Below, in pieces: positions 1 through 6,289 of a DNA stretch of 24,643 bases. The stretch is taken from NCBI GenBank assembly GCA_051867635.1, contig JBJDYT010000037.1, positions 1 to 24,643 of the forward strand, in the 5' to 3' direction. Both the position numbers and the translations under genes were made by a program. The notes beneath the pieces are model-generated. The model worked only from the letters and a program-made list of their open reading frames with translations. It was not told where the DNA came from and did not search any database. The first letter of the stretch is position 1. Each line of letters begins with the position of its first letter. This DNA is from RGIG5472 sp051867635. GTDB taxonomy: Bacteria > Bacillota > Clostridia > Oscillospirales > Oscillospiraceae.

Positions 1-949
1 CCTTGCAGACCAGATACATGCCCATGCTGGCCCGGATGGTGGTGATGTCGTAGGTGCCCAGCAGCTCGATGACGGTCTCCAGGGCGTCCAGGACCTCCTG
101 CCGGGTCATGAAGACCTCCGTGTGGTCGGCGCCGATGAATTCCGCCGCCTGCCGAGCGTATTTCAGGTCGATGGCGTCCTTCTCCATGCCGATGGCGAAG
201 GTCCGGATGGGCTTGTCGCTCTTTCTCGCCGCGATGGCGCAGACGAGAGAGGAATCCAGACCGCCGGAGAGCAGAAAGCCCACCTTGGCGTCGGCCACCA
301 GCCGCTTCTCCACGCCGGCGGTCAGCTTTTCGCGGATGTTCCGGCAGACCGTGTCCAGATCGTCGCTGCAGACCTGCTCCACAGCGGCGATATCGCAGTA
401 GCGGACGAACTCGCCGTCCAGATAATAGTGTCCCGGGGGGAAGGGCATGATCTTCCCCACCAGGCCCACCAGGCTCTTGGGCTCGCTGGCGAAGACGATG
501 GTCCCCGCCGCGTCATAGCCGTAGTACAGCGGCCGGATGCCGATGGGATCCCGGGCCGCCAGGAAGCGGCCGCTGGATGCGTCATAGAGCACCAGGGCGA
601 ACTCCGCGTCCAGCATGGCGAACATCTCCGTGCCGTACTCCCGGAACATGGGCAGCAGCACCTCACAGTCGCTGCCGCTTTGGAAGCTGTACTTCCCGCT
701 GAGCTTCTCCCGGATCTTTTCAAAGCCGTAGATCTCGCCGTTGCAGACCACATAGCTGCCGTCCAGCGCAAAGGGCTGCATGCCCTCCGGCGTCAGGCCC
801 ATGATGGCCAGCCGGTGGAAGCCCAGCAATCCGCCGCCCACTTCCACCACTCTGCTCTCGTCCGGGCCGCGGGATTTGGTCCGGGCAAAGCCCTGCATAA
901 ATTTTTCCTGATCGGCGCAAGGGCCGCAATATCCAATGATCGAACACAT
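1..949 (-). CDS. asnB: Asparagine synthase (glutamine-hydrolysing), N-terminal part; runs off the window
   Basis: Makes asparagine from aspartate, ATP and glutamine in the cytoplasm. The protein starts MCSIIGYCG, so Cys2 is exposed as the class II glutaminase nucleophile after Met removal. RGPDE (about 27-31), HRLAIM (45-50) and NGEIYG (70-75) complete the glutaminase site. The synthetase domain shows the PP-loop SGGLDSS at 228-234. The last visible residues read GTYDITTIRASMGMYLVCK, typical of AsnB. About 316 residues are present of a family that usually has 500-630; the C-terminus lies beyond position 1. The start ATG (947-949) follows AGGAGA at a good distance. The gene lies 171 bp downstream of glnN on the same strand, so glutamine made by GS could be used here. 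No promoter of its own was recognised in the gap. Confidence 0.95.
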   Translation of the reverse strand, partial: MCSIIGYCGPCADQEKFMQGFARTKSRGPDESRVVEVGGGLLGFHRLAIMGLTPEGMQPFALDGSYVVCNGEIYGFEKIREKLSGKYSFQSGSDCEVLLPMFREYGTEMFAMLDAEFALVLYDASSGRFLAARDPIGIRPLYYGYDAAGTIVFASEPKSLVGLVGKIMPFPPGHYYLDGEFVRYCDIAAVEQVCSDDLDTVCRNIREKLTAGVEKRLVADAKVGFLLSGGLDSSLVCAIAARKSDKPIRTFAIGMEKDAIDLKYARQAAEFIGADHTEVFMTRQEVLDALETVIELLGTYDITTIRASMGMYLVCK

Positions 950-1023
950 ATTTTTCTCCTCTCCGCGCTGCGCGCCCGCGGGCTGCCGCAGCGAAGCCCC
1001 GTTCTGTTTCTTCTCTCCCCCCT

Positions 1024-1096
1024 GCCGCCGCCTGCGGCGGCGGTCAGCCAAAGTCTCCAGTACGACCTCGGGGGAGAGCCGCGGCGCGGCTCTCCC
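1024..1096 (-). other. Two strong GC-rich hairpins between glnN and asnB
   Basis: The gap between glnN and asnB holds a perfect dyad with 12-base arms (1072-1083 and 1085-1096, one central base) and a second one with 8-base arms (1024-1031 and 1034-1041). Neither is followed by a U-tract on the minus strand, so they are not convincing intrinsic terminators. They could stabilise the 3' end of glnN mRNA or lower read-through into asnB. A third, weaker GGGCT/AGCCC stem lies closer to asnB. Function is inferred from structure only. Confidence 0.5.
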
Positions 1097-1120
1097 GGGA
1101 AATGGGTCCGTATCTTTTGT

Positions 1121-3217
1121 TTATCTCACAGCGAACAGCAGCTCGCCGTAGGTCGGGAAGGGCCAGTAGTCTTCGGCGGTAACGCTTTCGGCCTCATCGG
1201 CCACGGCCCGCAGCTCGTTCATCTTGGGGATGACGCTGTCGCGGATGGCGCAGCTTTCCTCCTCCACGCCGCTGAGGTCGTGGAGCCGGCGGACGGCCTC
1301 GGCCAGCTCGTCGGTGTACCGGTCCATCTGCTCCACCAGACCGGAGAGCTTCTTCACCAGCTTCTTTTCGTAGCCGCAGCTCACCTCCGGCACCAGGGCC
1401 GCCCTGGCGGACGCCGCGCCGGCCACGGCGGCGGCGTAGGCCTCCACGGCGGGGATGATCTGCTTGCGGGCCATGTCCACCATGGTGTTGGCCTCGATGA
1501 CCACGGTCTTGCAGTAGTTCTCCAGCTGGATCTCGCAGCGGGAGCGCAGCTCCGACTCCTTAAAGACCTTGTGGGCCGTCAGCATCCGCATGTTCTTCTC
1601 GTCCAGCAGGTGGGGGATGCAGTCGGGGGTGGTGCGGTAGTTCAGCAGTCCCCGCTTCTCCGTGGCCTCCCGGATCCAGGCGTCGTCATAGCCGTTGCCG
1701 TTGAAGATGATGCGCTTGTGGGCGGCGATGGTCTGCTTGATCAGGTCGTGCAGGGCCTCCTGGAAGTTCCCGGCCTGCTCCAGCGTGTCGGCATAGAGGC
1801 GCAGGGACTCAGCCACAGCGGTGTTGAGCATGATGTTGGTGCAGGCGATGGAGTTGGCCGAGCCCAGCATCCGGAACTCGAACTTGTTGCCGGTGAAGGC
1901 GAAGGGGGAGGTGCGGTTGCGGTCCGTGGTGTCCCGGGCAAAGCGGGGCAGCACGTCCACCCCCAGCTTCATGGTGGTCTTCTTCACGCCCTCGTAGGGC
2001 GCGTCGCGCTCGATGGCGTCCAGAATGCCGGTGAGCTCGTCGCCCAGGAAGATGGACACCACGGCGGGCGGCGCCTCGTTGGCGCCCAGGCGGTGGTCGT
2101 TTCCGGCGGTGGCCACGGAGATCCGCAGCAGGTCCTGGTAGTCGTCCACCGCCTGGATAACGGCGCACAGGAAGAGCAAAAACTGGGCGTTTTCATAGGG
2201 CGTCTCGCCGGGAGAGAGCAGGTTCACGCCGGTGTCCGTGGCGATGGACCAGTTGTTGTGCTTGCCGGAACCGTTGACGCCGGCGAAGGGCTTTTCATGC
2301 AGCAGGCACACCAGGCCGTGCCGGGCGGCCACCTTCTGCATGATCTCCATGGTGAGCTGGTTGTGGTCCGTGGCCACGTTGGTGGTGGTGTAGATGGGCG
2401 CCAGCTCGTGCTGGGCAGGGGCCACCTCGTTATGCTCCGTCTTGGCCAGCACGCCCAGCTTCCACAGCTCCTCGTTCAGATCCGCCATATAGGCCGCCAC
2501 CCGGGGCTTGATGGCGCCGAAGTAGTGGTCGTCCATCTCCTGGCCCTTGGGGGGCTTGGCGCCGAAAAGGGTCCGGCCCGTGAACATCAGGTCCTTGCGC
2601 TGCTCGTAGAGGTCCCGGTCCACCAGGAAGTACTCCTGCTCCGGTCCCACGGAGGTCCGGACGCACTTGACGTCCTCGTTGCCGAAGAGCTTCAGGATGC
2701 GCATGGCCTGCTTATTCAGCGCCGCCATGGACCGCAGCAGCGGGGTCTTCTTGTCCAGCGCCTCGCCGCCGTAGGAGCAGAAGGCCGTGGGGATGCACAG
2801 GGTCTTGCCCTTGATAAAGGCGTAGGAGGTGGGGTCCCAGGCGGTGTAGCCCCGGGCCTCAAAGGTGGCCCGCAGGCCGCCGGAAGGGAAGGAGGACGCA
2901 TCCGGCTCCCCCTTGATCAGCTCCTTGCCGGAGAAGTCCATGATGACGCCGCCGTCCGGGGCCGGGGCGATGAAGCTGTCGTGCTTCTCCGCCGTGATGC
3001 CGGTCAGGGGCTGGAACCAGTGGGTGAAATGGGTCGCGCCGTGGGCCACCGCCCAGTCCCGCATGGCCGCCGCCACGGCGTCCGCCACGGACGGGTCCAG
3101 CCGCGCCCCCTCGTCAATGGTCTTTTTCAAAGACTGATATACGCCGGCGGACAGCTTGGCCTTCATCACGCGGTCGTCAAACACCAGGGAGCCAAAATAC
3201 TCGGAAACAGTTCCCAT
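1121..3217 (-). CDS. glnN: Glutamine synthetase type III
   Basis: ATP-dependent amidation of glutamate with ammonium, giving glutamine; a cytoplasmic GSIII dodecamer. The 698-aa length fits the GSIII family (about 700), far larger than GSI. Diagnostic stretches are GPEQEYFLVDRDLY, AKTEHNEVAPAQHELAPIY, HEKPFAGVNGSGKHNNWS, the LGANEAPPAVVSIFLG block and NRTSPFAFTGNKFEFRMLGS. The reading frame opens 66 bases further upstream, but the start at 3217 is preferred because AGGAGGG sits 6 bases before that ATG and MGTVSEYFGS is the usual GSIII beginning. The longer version would also run into the leader terminator. Transcription starts about 85 bases upstream at a strong promoter and meets a terminator hairpin almost at once, so the gene is probably attenuated. 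Divergent to the GSI-type glnA; asnB lies downstream. Confidence 0.96.
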   Translation of the reverse strand: MGTVSEYFGSLVFDDRVMKAKLSAGVYQSLKKTIDEGARLDPSVADAVAAAMRDWAVAHGATHFTHWFQPLTGITAEKHDSFIAPAPDGGVIMDFSGKELIKGEPDASSFPSGGLRATFEARGYTAWDPTSYAFIKGKTLCIPTAFCSYGGEALDKKTPLLRSMAALNKQAMRILKLFGNEDVKCVRTSVGPEQEYFLVDRDLYEQRKDLMFTGRTLFGAKPPKGQEMDDHYFGAIKPRVAAYMADLNEELWKLGVLAKTEHNEVAPAQHELAPIYTTTNVATDHNQLTMEIMQKVAARHGLVCLLHEKPFAGVNGSGKHNNWSIATDTGVNLLSPGETPYENAQFLLFLCAVIQAVDDYQDLLRISVATAGNDHRLGANEAPPAVVSIFLGDELTGILDAIERDAPYEGVKKTTMKLGVDVLPRFARDTTDRNRTSPFAFTGNKFEFRMLGSANSIACTNIMLNTAVAESLRLYADTLEQAGNFQEALHDLIKQTIAAHKRIIFNGNGYDDAWIREATEKRGLLNYRTTPDCIPHLLDEKNMRMLTAHKVFKESELRSRCEIQLENYCKTVVIEANTMVDMARKQIIPAVEAYAAAVAGAASARAALVPEVSCGYEKKLVKKLSGLVEQMDRYTDELAEAVRRLHDLSGVEEESCAIRDSVIPKMNELRAVADEAESVTAEDYWPFPTYGELLFAVR

Positions 3218-3245
3218 CACAGACCCTCCTTTTCGGAATCGAAAT

Positions 3246-3297
3246 AAAAAAAGAGGCAAGGGCGTCTTTGAGCTTCTGCCCAAAGACGCCCTTGCCT
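3246..3297 (-). terminator. Leader terminator of glnN
   Basis: Perfect 17-bp stem (3281-3297 with 3254-3270) around a 10-base loop, followed on the minus strand by seven T residues (3252-3246). It lies between the glnN promoter and the glnN start codon, so it is a 5' leader terminator (attenuator), not the end of another gene. The nearest right-hand gene, glnA, points away. The predicted transcript start is only a few bases before the stem. Confidence 0.85.
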
Positions 3298-3300
3298 TTG
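3281..3300 (-). promoter_or_regulatory. ANTAR-like hexaloop hairpin, alternative to the glnN leader terminator
   Basis: On the minus strand CAAAGGC-AAGGGC-GTCTTTG folds into a 7-bp stem (one G-U pair) with a six-base loop. The loop has A at position 1 and G at position 4, the hallmark of ANTAR-bound hairpins. It uses the same bases as the left arm of the 17-bp terminator, so the two structures exclude each other. The core GC-AARGGC-GT recurs in the glnA leader. A canonical ANTAR site has two such hairpins. The only candidate for a second one (loop AAAGAC, 3269-3264) has a poorly paired stem. Regulatory role is inferred. Confidence 0.45.
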
Positions 3301-3309
3301 CACGAGCGC

Positions 3310-3338
3310 ATCATACGCTCATTTTTCTCCCTTGTCAA
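3310..3338 (-). promoter_or_regulatory. Sigma-70 promoter of glnN
   Basis: TTGACA (3338-3333), a 17-base spacer, TATGAT (3315-3310) on the minus strand. Only one base differs from consensus. The predicted start is near 3303, immediately before the ANTAR-like hairpin and terminator. Confidence 0.85.
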
Positions 3339-3411
3339 CACCCTGCACAAAATTTCCCGGTCAAATTCGTCAGTTTGATGCTTTTGCTCAGCTTTTCCGC
3401 CTCTTCCCCCC

Positions 3412-3431
3412 GTCATTCTGCGCAAAATGAC
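3412..3431. promoter_or_regulatory. 20-bp dyad between the divergent glnN and glnA promoters
   Basis: GTCATTcTGCGCAaAATGAC is a dyad symmetric at 18 of 20 positions with a TGCGCA centre. It lies upstream of both -35 boxes (about 41 bp from that of glnA and 73 bp from that of glnN). It could be an operator for a dimeric regulator serving both promoters. It could also be a fragment of a dispersed intergenic repeat. No matching regulator is identified in the window. Confidence 0.35.
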
Positions 3432-3472
3432 AAGGGTCGTCGCCCGGCAGAAGTTTCTTTTTCCCCGGCGCA

Positions 3473-3501
3473 TTGACATCCGGCCCGGCCTGGCCTATAA
3501 T
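3473..3501 (+). promoter_or_regulatory. Consensus sigma-70 promoter of glnA
   Basis: TTGACA (3473-3478), a 17-base spacer, TATAAT (3496-3501): full consensus at both boxes and ideal spacing. Predicted start near 3508. A promoter this strong in front of a nitrogen gene suggests control after initiation, consistent with the leader structures that follow. Confidence 0.9.
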
Positions 3502-3508
3502 TTTTCTG

Positions 3509-3530
3509 TCGTGAGCAAAGGCGTTCGCGG
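3509..3530 (+). promoter_or_regulatory. ANTAR-like hexaloop hairpin at the start of the glnA leader
   Basis: Bases 3509-3516 pair with 3523-3530 (8 bp including three G-U pairs) around the loop AAAGGC (3517-3522), with A at loop position 1 and G at 4. The closing core GC-AAAGGC-GT matches that of the glnN leader. Its 3' strand is also the left arm of the leader terminator at 3520-3561, so forming one prevents the other. No good second hairpin of the canonical ANTAR pair was found. The regulator that could bind it is encoded just downstream at 4967-5551. Confidence 0.45.
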
Positions 3531-3573
3531 GACGGGGGCGGTCTGCCCTCTCCGCAGCGCCGTTTTCTTTTTT
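3520..3573 (+). terminator. Leader terminator of glnA
   Basis: GGCGTT-(C)-GCGG (3520-3530) pairs with CCGCAGCGCC (3552-3561): 10 bp with one bulged C and one G-U pair, followed by TTTTCTTTTTT (3563-3573). The interior can form a smaller hairpin. It lies about 150 bases before the glnA start codon, inside the leader. Weaker than the glnN leader terminator, but the U-tract is good. Confidence 0.6.
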
Positions 3574-3646
3574 GCACGGCGCGGCCGCCCGGGAGCCGGG
3601 CGTGCCCTCCCCCGCGGATTTCACAGTGGAAGCCGGCGGGCAAGTG

Positions 3647-3655
3647 TGGTATGAT
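3647..3655 (+). promoter_or_regulatory. Possible second, extended -10 promoter of glnA
   Basis: TGG-TATGAT is an extended -10 element with only a poor -35 (3 of 6 matches at 17 bases). A start near 3662 would lie downstream of the leader terminator and give a short, unattenuated glnA transcript. Sequence match only. Confidence 0.3.
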
Positions 3656-3726
3656 CATTCTGGCCGGCGCGAAGCCCCGAAGGCGCTCTCCGCCGCCAAT
3701 CAGCCTCAAAGAAAGCAGGTAAGGGT

Positions 3727-4932
3727 ATGAACTATACGGCCCAAGAAGTCATGCAATTCATCCGGGAGGAGGATGTGAAATTCATCCGGCTGGCCTTCTG
3801 CGACGTCTTCGGCAAGCCCAAGAACATCTCCATCCTGTCCTCCGAGCTGTCCCGGGCCTTTGACGCCGGCATCGCCATCGACGCCTCGGCCATTCTGGGC
3901 TTCGCCGACGAGGCCCACTCGGACCTGTTCCTGCACCCGGACCCCGCCACGCTGTCGGAGCTGCCCTGGCGCTCCGAGGACGGCAAGGTGGTGCGGATGT
4001 ACTGCACCATCACCTACCCCGACGGCCGGGTCTTCGAAAACGACACCCGCAGCATCCTGCGCCAAGCCCTGGCGGAGGCCAAGCGGGCCGGCCTGCGCTT
4101 CTCCTTCGGCGCGGAGATGGAATTCTACCTGTTTAAGCAGGACGAGTGCGGCAATCCCACCACGGAGCCCTATGACCACGCCAGCTATATGGACGTGGCC
4201 CCTGACGACAAGTGCGAGAACCTGCGCCGGGAGATCTGCCTGACTCTGGAGAAAATGGGCATCCAGCCGGAATCCTCCCACCACGAGGAGGGCCCCGGCC
4301 AGAACGAGATCGATTTCCGCTATTCCGACGCCCTCTCCGCCGCCGACAACGCCATGACCTTTCAGACCGTGGTGAAGACCATCGCCGCCGGCAACGGCCT
4401 CTGCGCCGATTTCTCCCCCAAGCCCCTGCCCGACCATCCCGGCAGCGGCCTGCATATCAACCTCTCCGTGGACGGGCAGCCGGAAAACATGCAGTATATG
4501 ATCGCCGGGATCCTGCACTTCGTCTCGGACATGACGGTGTTCCTCAACCCCACGGAGCAGTCCTACCGCCGCCTGGGCGTCCAGAAGGCCCCCAAATATA
4601 TCTCCTGGTCCAACAACAACCGCTCCCAGCTCATCCGCATCCCTGCCGCGGCCGGGCAGTACCGCCGGGTGGAGCTGCGCTCCCCCGACCCCAGCGCCAA
4701 CCCCTATCTGGCCTTCGCCCTGCTGATCTACGCGGGCCTCTACGGCATCGAGAACCGGCTGGAGCTGCCGGAGGAATGCAATGCCAACCTGTTCACCGCG
4801 GACTACGAGACCCTTTCCAACCTCCGCACCCTGCCCCAGTCCCGTACCGCCGCCGCCAAAAAGGCCCTTTCCAGCGACTTTATCCGCGCCCATCTGCCGC
4901 AGGCCCTGATCCGGAGCTATTGCGGCGAATGA
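3727..4932 (+). CDS. glnA: Glutamine synthetase type I family protein, short form with altered flap
   Basis: A GSI-family enzyme, probably making glutamine in the cytoplasm. It has 401 residues, shorter than usual GSI (about 440-470), with no C-terminal adenylylation motif. Visible family elements are D52 in the IDAS loop, the metal ligands of GAEMEFYLF (E130, E132), HHEEGPGQNEID (E188, E194), GSGLHINLS (His 243), NRSQLIRIP and RRVELRSPDPSANPYLAFALLIYAG. The flap that normally reads GYEAP, whose Glu (E327 in Salmonella GS) takes the ammonium proton, reads GVQKAP here, placing Lys287 where Glu is expected. It may be a true GS with a variant flap, a related gamma-glutamyl ligase, or partly regulatory. 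Transcribed divergently from glnN from an attenuated leader; the ANTAR gene follows 34 bases later, likely in the same operon. Confidence 0.88.
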   Translation: MNYTAQEVMQFIREEDVKFIRLAFCDVFGKPKNISILSSELSRAFDAGIAIDASAILGFADEAHSDLFLHPDPATLSELPWRSEDGKVVRMYCTITYPDGRVFENDTRSILRQALAEAKRAGLRFSFGAEMEFYLFKQDECGNPTTEPYDHASYMDVAPDDKCENLRREICLTLEKMGIQPESSHHEEGPGQNEIDFRYSDALSAADNAMTFQTVVKTIAAGNGLCADFSPKPLPDHPGSGLHINLSVDGQPENMQYMIAGILHFVSDMTVFLNPTEQSYRRLGVQKAPKYISWSNNNRSQLIRIPAAAGQYRRVELRSPDPSANPYLAFALLIYAGLYGIENRLELPEECNANLFTADYETLSNLRTLPQSRTAAAKKALSSDFIRAHLPQALIRSYCGE

Positions 4933-4966
4933 GCGCCCCGCAGTCCGCACAGAAAGGAGGAACAGC

Positions 4967-5551
4967 ATGGCCTTCCCCTCCCGCTTATACAGCGTCCTGG
5001 TGGTCTCCGGCTCTCAAAAATTCAACGACGCGCTGACCAGGCTGCTCCCCGAAAGCCAGTATGTCCCCGTCGCCTTCGCCTCCAGCGTGGCCGCCGCCCG
5101 GCGGAGGCTCCTGGAGCGGTCCTACGATCTGCTGCTGATCAACGCCCCCCTGCCGGACGATTTCGGCTCCAAGCTGGCCATGGACGTCTGCGGCTCCAGC
5201 AGCACGGCGGTGCTGCTGCTGGTGAAGCGCGAGGCGCTGGAGGAGACCAACACCCGCGTCCAGGACCGGGGCGTTTTCACCCTGGCCAAGCCCACCTCCC
5301 CCCAGGCCCTGCTGCAGGGGCTGCAGTGGATGATCTGCACCCGGGAGCGGCTGCGGGGGCTGGAGCAGAAGGCAGCCAGCATCGACGAGAAAATGGAGGA
5401 GATCCGGCTGGTGAACCGGGCCAAGTGGCTGCTGATCGAGTGCCTGAGCATGACCGAGACCGAGGCCCACCGCTACATCGAAAAGCAGGCCATGGACCGC
5501 TGCGTCACCCGCCGGGAGATCGCCCGGGGCATCATCCAGACCTACGGCTGA
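4967..5551 (+). CDS. ANTAR-domain antitermination regulator with a degenerate receiver
   Basis: Predicted RNA-binding antiterminator of 194 aa. Residues 8-125 have the alternating pattern of a CheY-like receiver, but the active site is broken. The acidic pair after beta-1 is S14-G15 and the phosphoacceptor position in DLLLINAPLP is Asn59; only the Lys of LAKP (K108) remains. A coiled-coil linker follows (about 126-148), then an ANTAR domain (about 149-194) with the typical NRAKWLLIE, TEAHRYIEKQAMD and TRREIARGII helices. Phosphorylation is therefore unlikely, and the signal may be a ligand or partner protein, as with AmiR and AmiC. AAAGGAGG lies before the ATG. Co-directional with glnA at 34 bp; likely targets are the glnA and glnN leader hairpins. 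It resembles regulators annotated NasT-like. The family call is secure; targets and signal are inferred. Confidence 0.9.
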   Translation: MAFPSRLYSVLVVSGSQKFNDALTRLLPESQYVPVAFASSVAAARRRLLERSYDLLLINAPLPDDFGSKLAMDVCGSSSTAVLLLVKREALEETNTRVQDRGVFTLAKPTSPQALLQGLQWMICTRERLRGLEQKAASIDEKMEEIRLVNRAKWLLIECLSMTETEAHRYIEKQAMDRCVTRREIARGIIQTYG

Positions 5552-5585
5552 CGCCGCTGCTCCCTTCCCGCCAACAGATAAGCAA

Positions 5586-5620
5586 AACGCCCCGCCTGAC
5601 GGCGGGACGTTTCTTCGTTT
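5586..5620. terminator. Bidirectional terminator between the ANTAR gene and atpD
   Basis: AACG-c-CCCGCC (5586-5596), loop TGAC, GGCGGG-a-CGTT (5601-5611): ten pairs and one mismatch. A T-rich tail follows on the plus strand and TTTTGCTT on the minus strand. It separates the convergent glnA-ANTAR and ATP synthase operons and can serve both. Confidence 0.8.
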
Positions 5621-6278
5621 ATGAGGGCTGCTTGAAATCGTGGGCCTCGGCCAGCATCATGTCCTTCACCTTCATCAGGCGGGTGGTGTTGCCGCGCTCG
5701 TTTTCATCCAGCTTCATGGAGATGTAGCGGATGTTCCTCTGCAGCTCCGGGATCATGACGTACTCCAGGGCGTTGACGCGCCGGCGGGTCTTTTCGATAT
5801 CCTGGGCCAGCAGCTGCATGGTCTTTTCCACCTGTGCCAGCTCCAGCATATCCTGGAAGACCTTGTTCAGGCTCTCCAGCGCACCGTCCAGCTCGGCAGA
5901 GGTCTGGGCGAAGCCGTAGGGATAGATCTCCGTGGGGTTTTCGTTGCGGGTGCGGAAGTGGTAAACAGGCACCATGACGCTCATGATATTGCGGCTGCCG
6001 ACGCCCAGCGATACGCTCTGCTTGGGATACAGCAGCGCCTGCTCCAGCATTTCCGGGGACATGACGGCGGAAGCCGCCGTGAAGGCGGCGTTGGCCTGCT
6101 CCAGCCCTTCCTCCACCTGCCTGCGCAGCTCCCGGTTGCGGCGCACGACGTCAAGGAACTGCTTCATCAGCTCGTCGCGCTTATCCTTCAGGAGCTTATG
6201 GCCCCGCGTGGCGGTCTTGAGCCGGCCCTTCAGCCGGGTCAGTTCCATGCGCGTGGGGTTGATGGTGGCGGTTGCCAT
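5619..6278 (-). CDS. atpD: V/A-type ATP synthase subunit D (central rotor shaft)
   Basis: Forms the coiled-coil central shaft that turns inside the A3B3 head and joins it to the K ring through subunits F and C. The protein has 219 aa, a normal length. It begins MATATINPTRMELTRLKGRLKTA, the conserved start of V/A-type D subunits, and has long N- and C-terminal helices with the mid-region TSAELDGALESL and the C-terminal EKTRRRVNALEYVMIPEL, a family signature. GAGGTGA lies before the ATG. It is the last gene of the operon, 11 bases after atpB, and ends next to the bidirectional terminator. Also called ntpD. Confidence 0.96.
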   Translation of the reverse strand: MATATINPTRMELTRLKGRLKTATRGHKLLKDKRDELMKQFLDVVRRNRELRRQVEEGLEQANAAFTAASAVMSPEMLEQALLYPKQSVSLGVGSRNIMSVMVPVYHFRTRNENPTEIYPYGFAQTSAELDGALESLNKVFQDMLELAQVEKTMQLLAQDIEKTRRRVNALEYVMIPELQRNIRYISMKLDENERGNTTRLMKVKDMMLAEAHDFKQPS

Positions 6279-6289
6279 GGGCGTTCACC

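Noticed and set aside
122..3247. Open frame of about 1041 codons on the plus strand opposite asnB and glnN
   Set aside because: It spans two well-identified genes and their gap, has low-complexity Gly/His/Val/Leu composition typical of antisense frames in GC-rich DNA, and lacks any recognisable domain.
3218..3283. Longer glnN start 22 codons upstream
   Set aside because: It lies inside the leader terminator and has no ribosome site; the start at 3217 does, and matches GSIII proteins.
3575..3606. GC-rich hairpin in the glnA leader (GCACG...CGTGC with CCCGG-GAG-CCGGG inside)
   Set aside because: No U-tract follows, so it was not called a terminator; it could contribute to leader structure, but nothing specific supports a role.
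3177..3709. Short open frames on the minus strand in the glnN-glnA control region
   Set aside because: They cross promoters, hairpins and terminators, have no ribosome sites, and resemble no protein.
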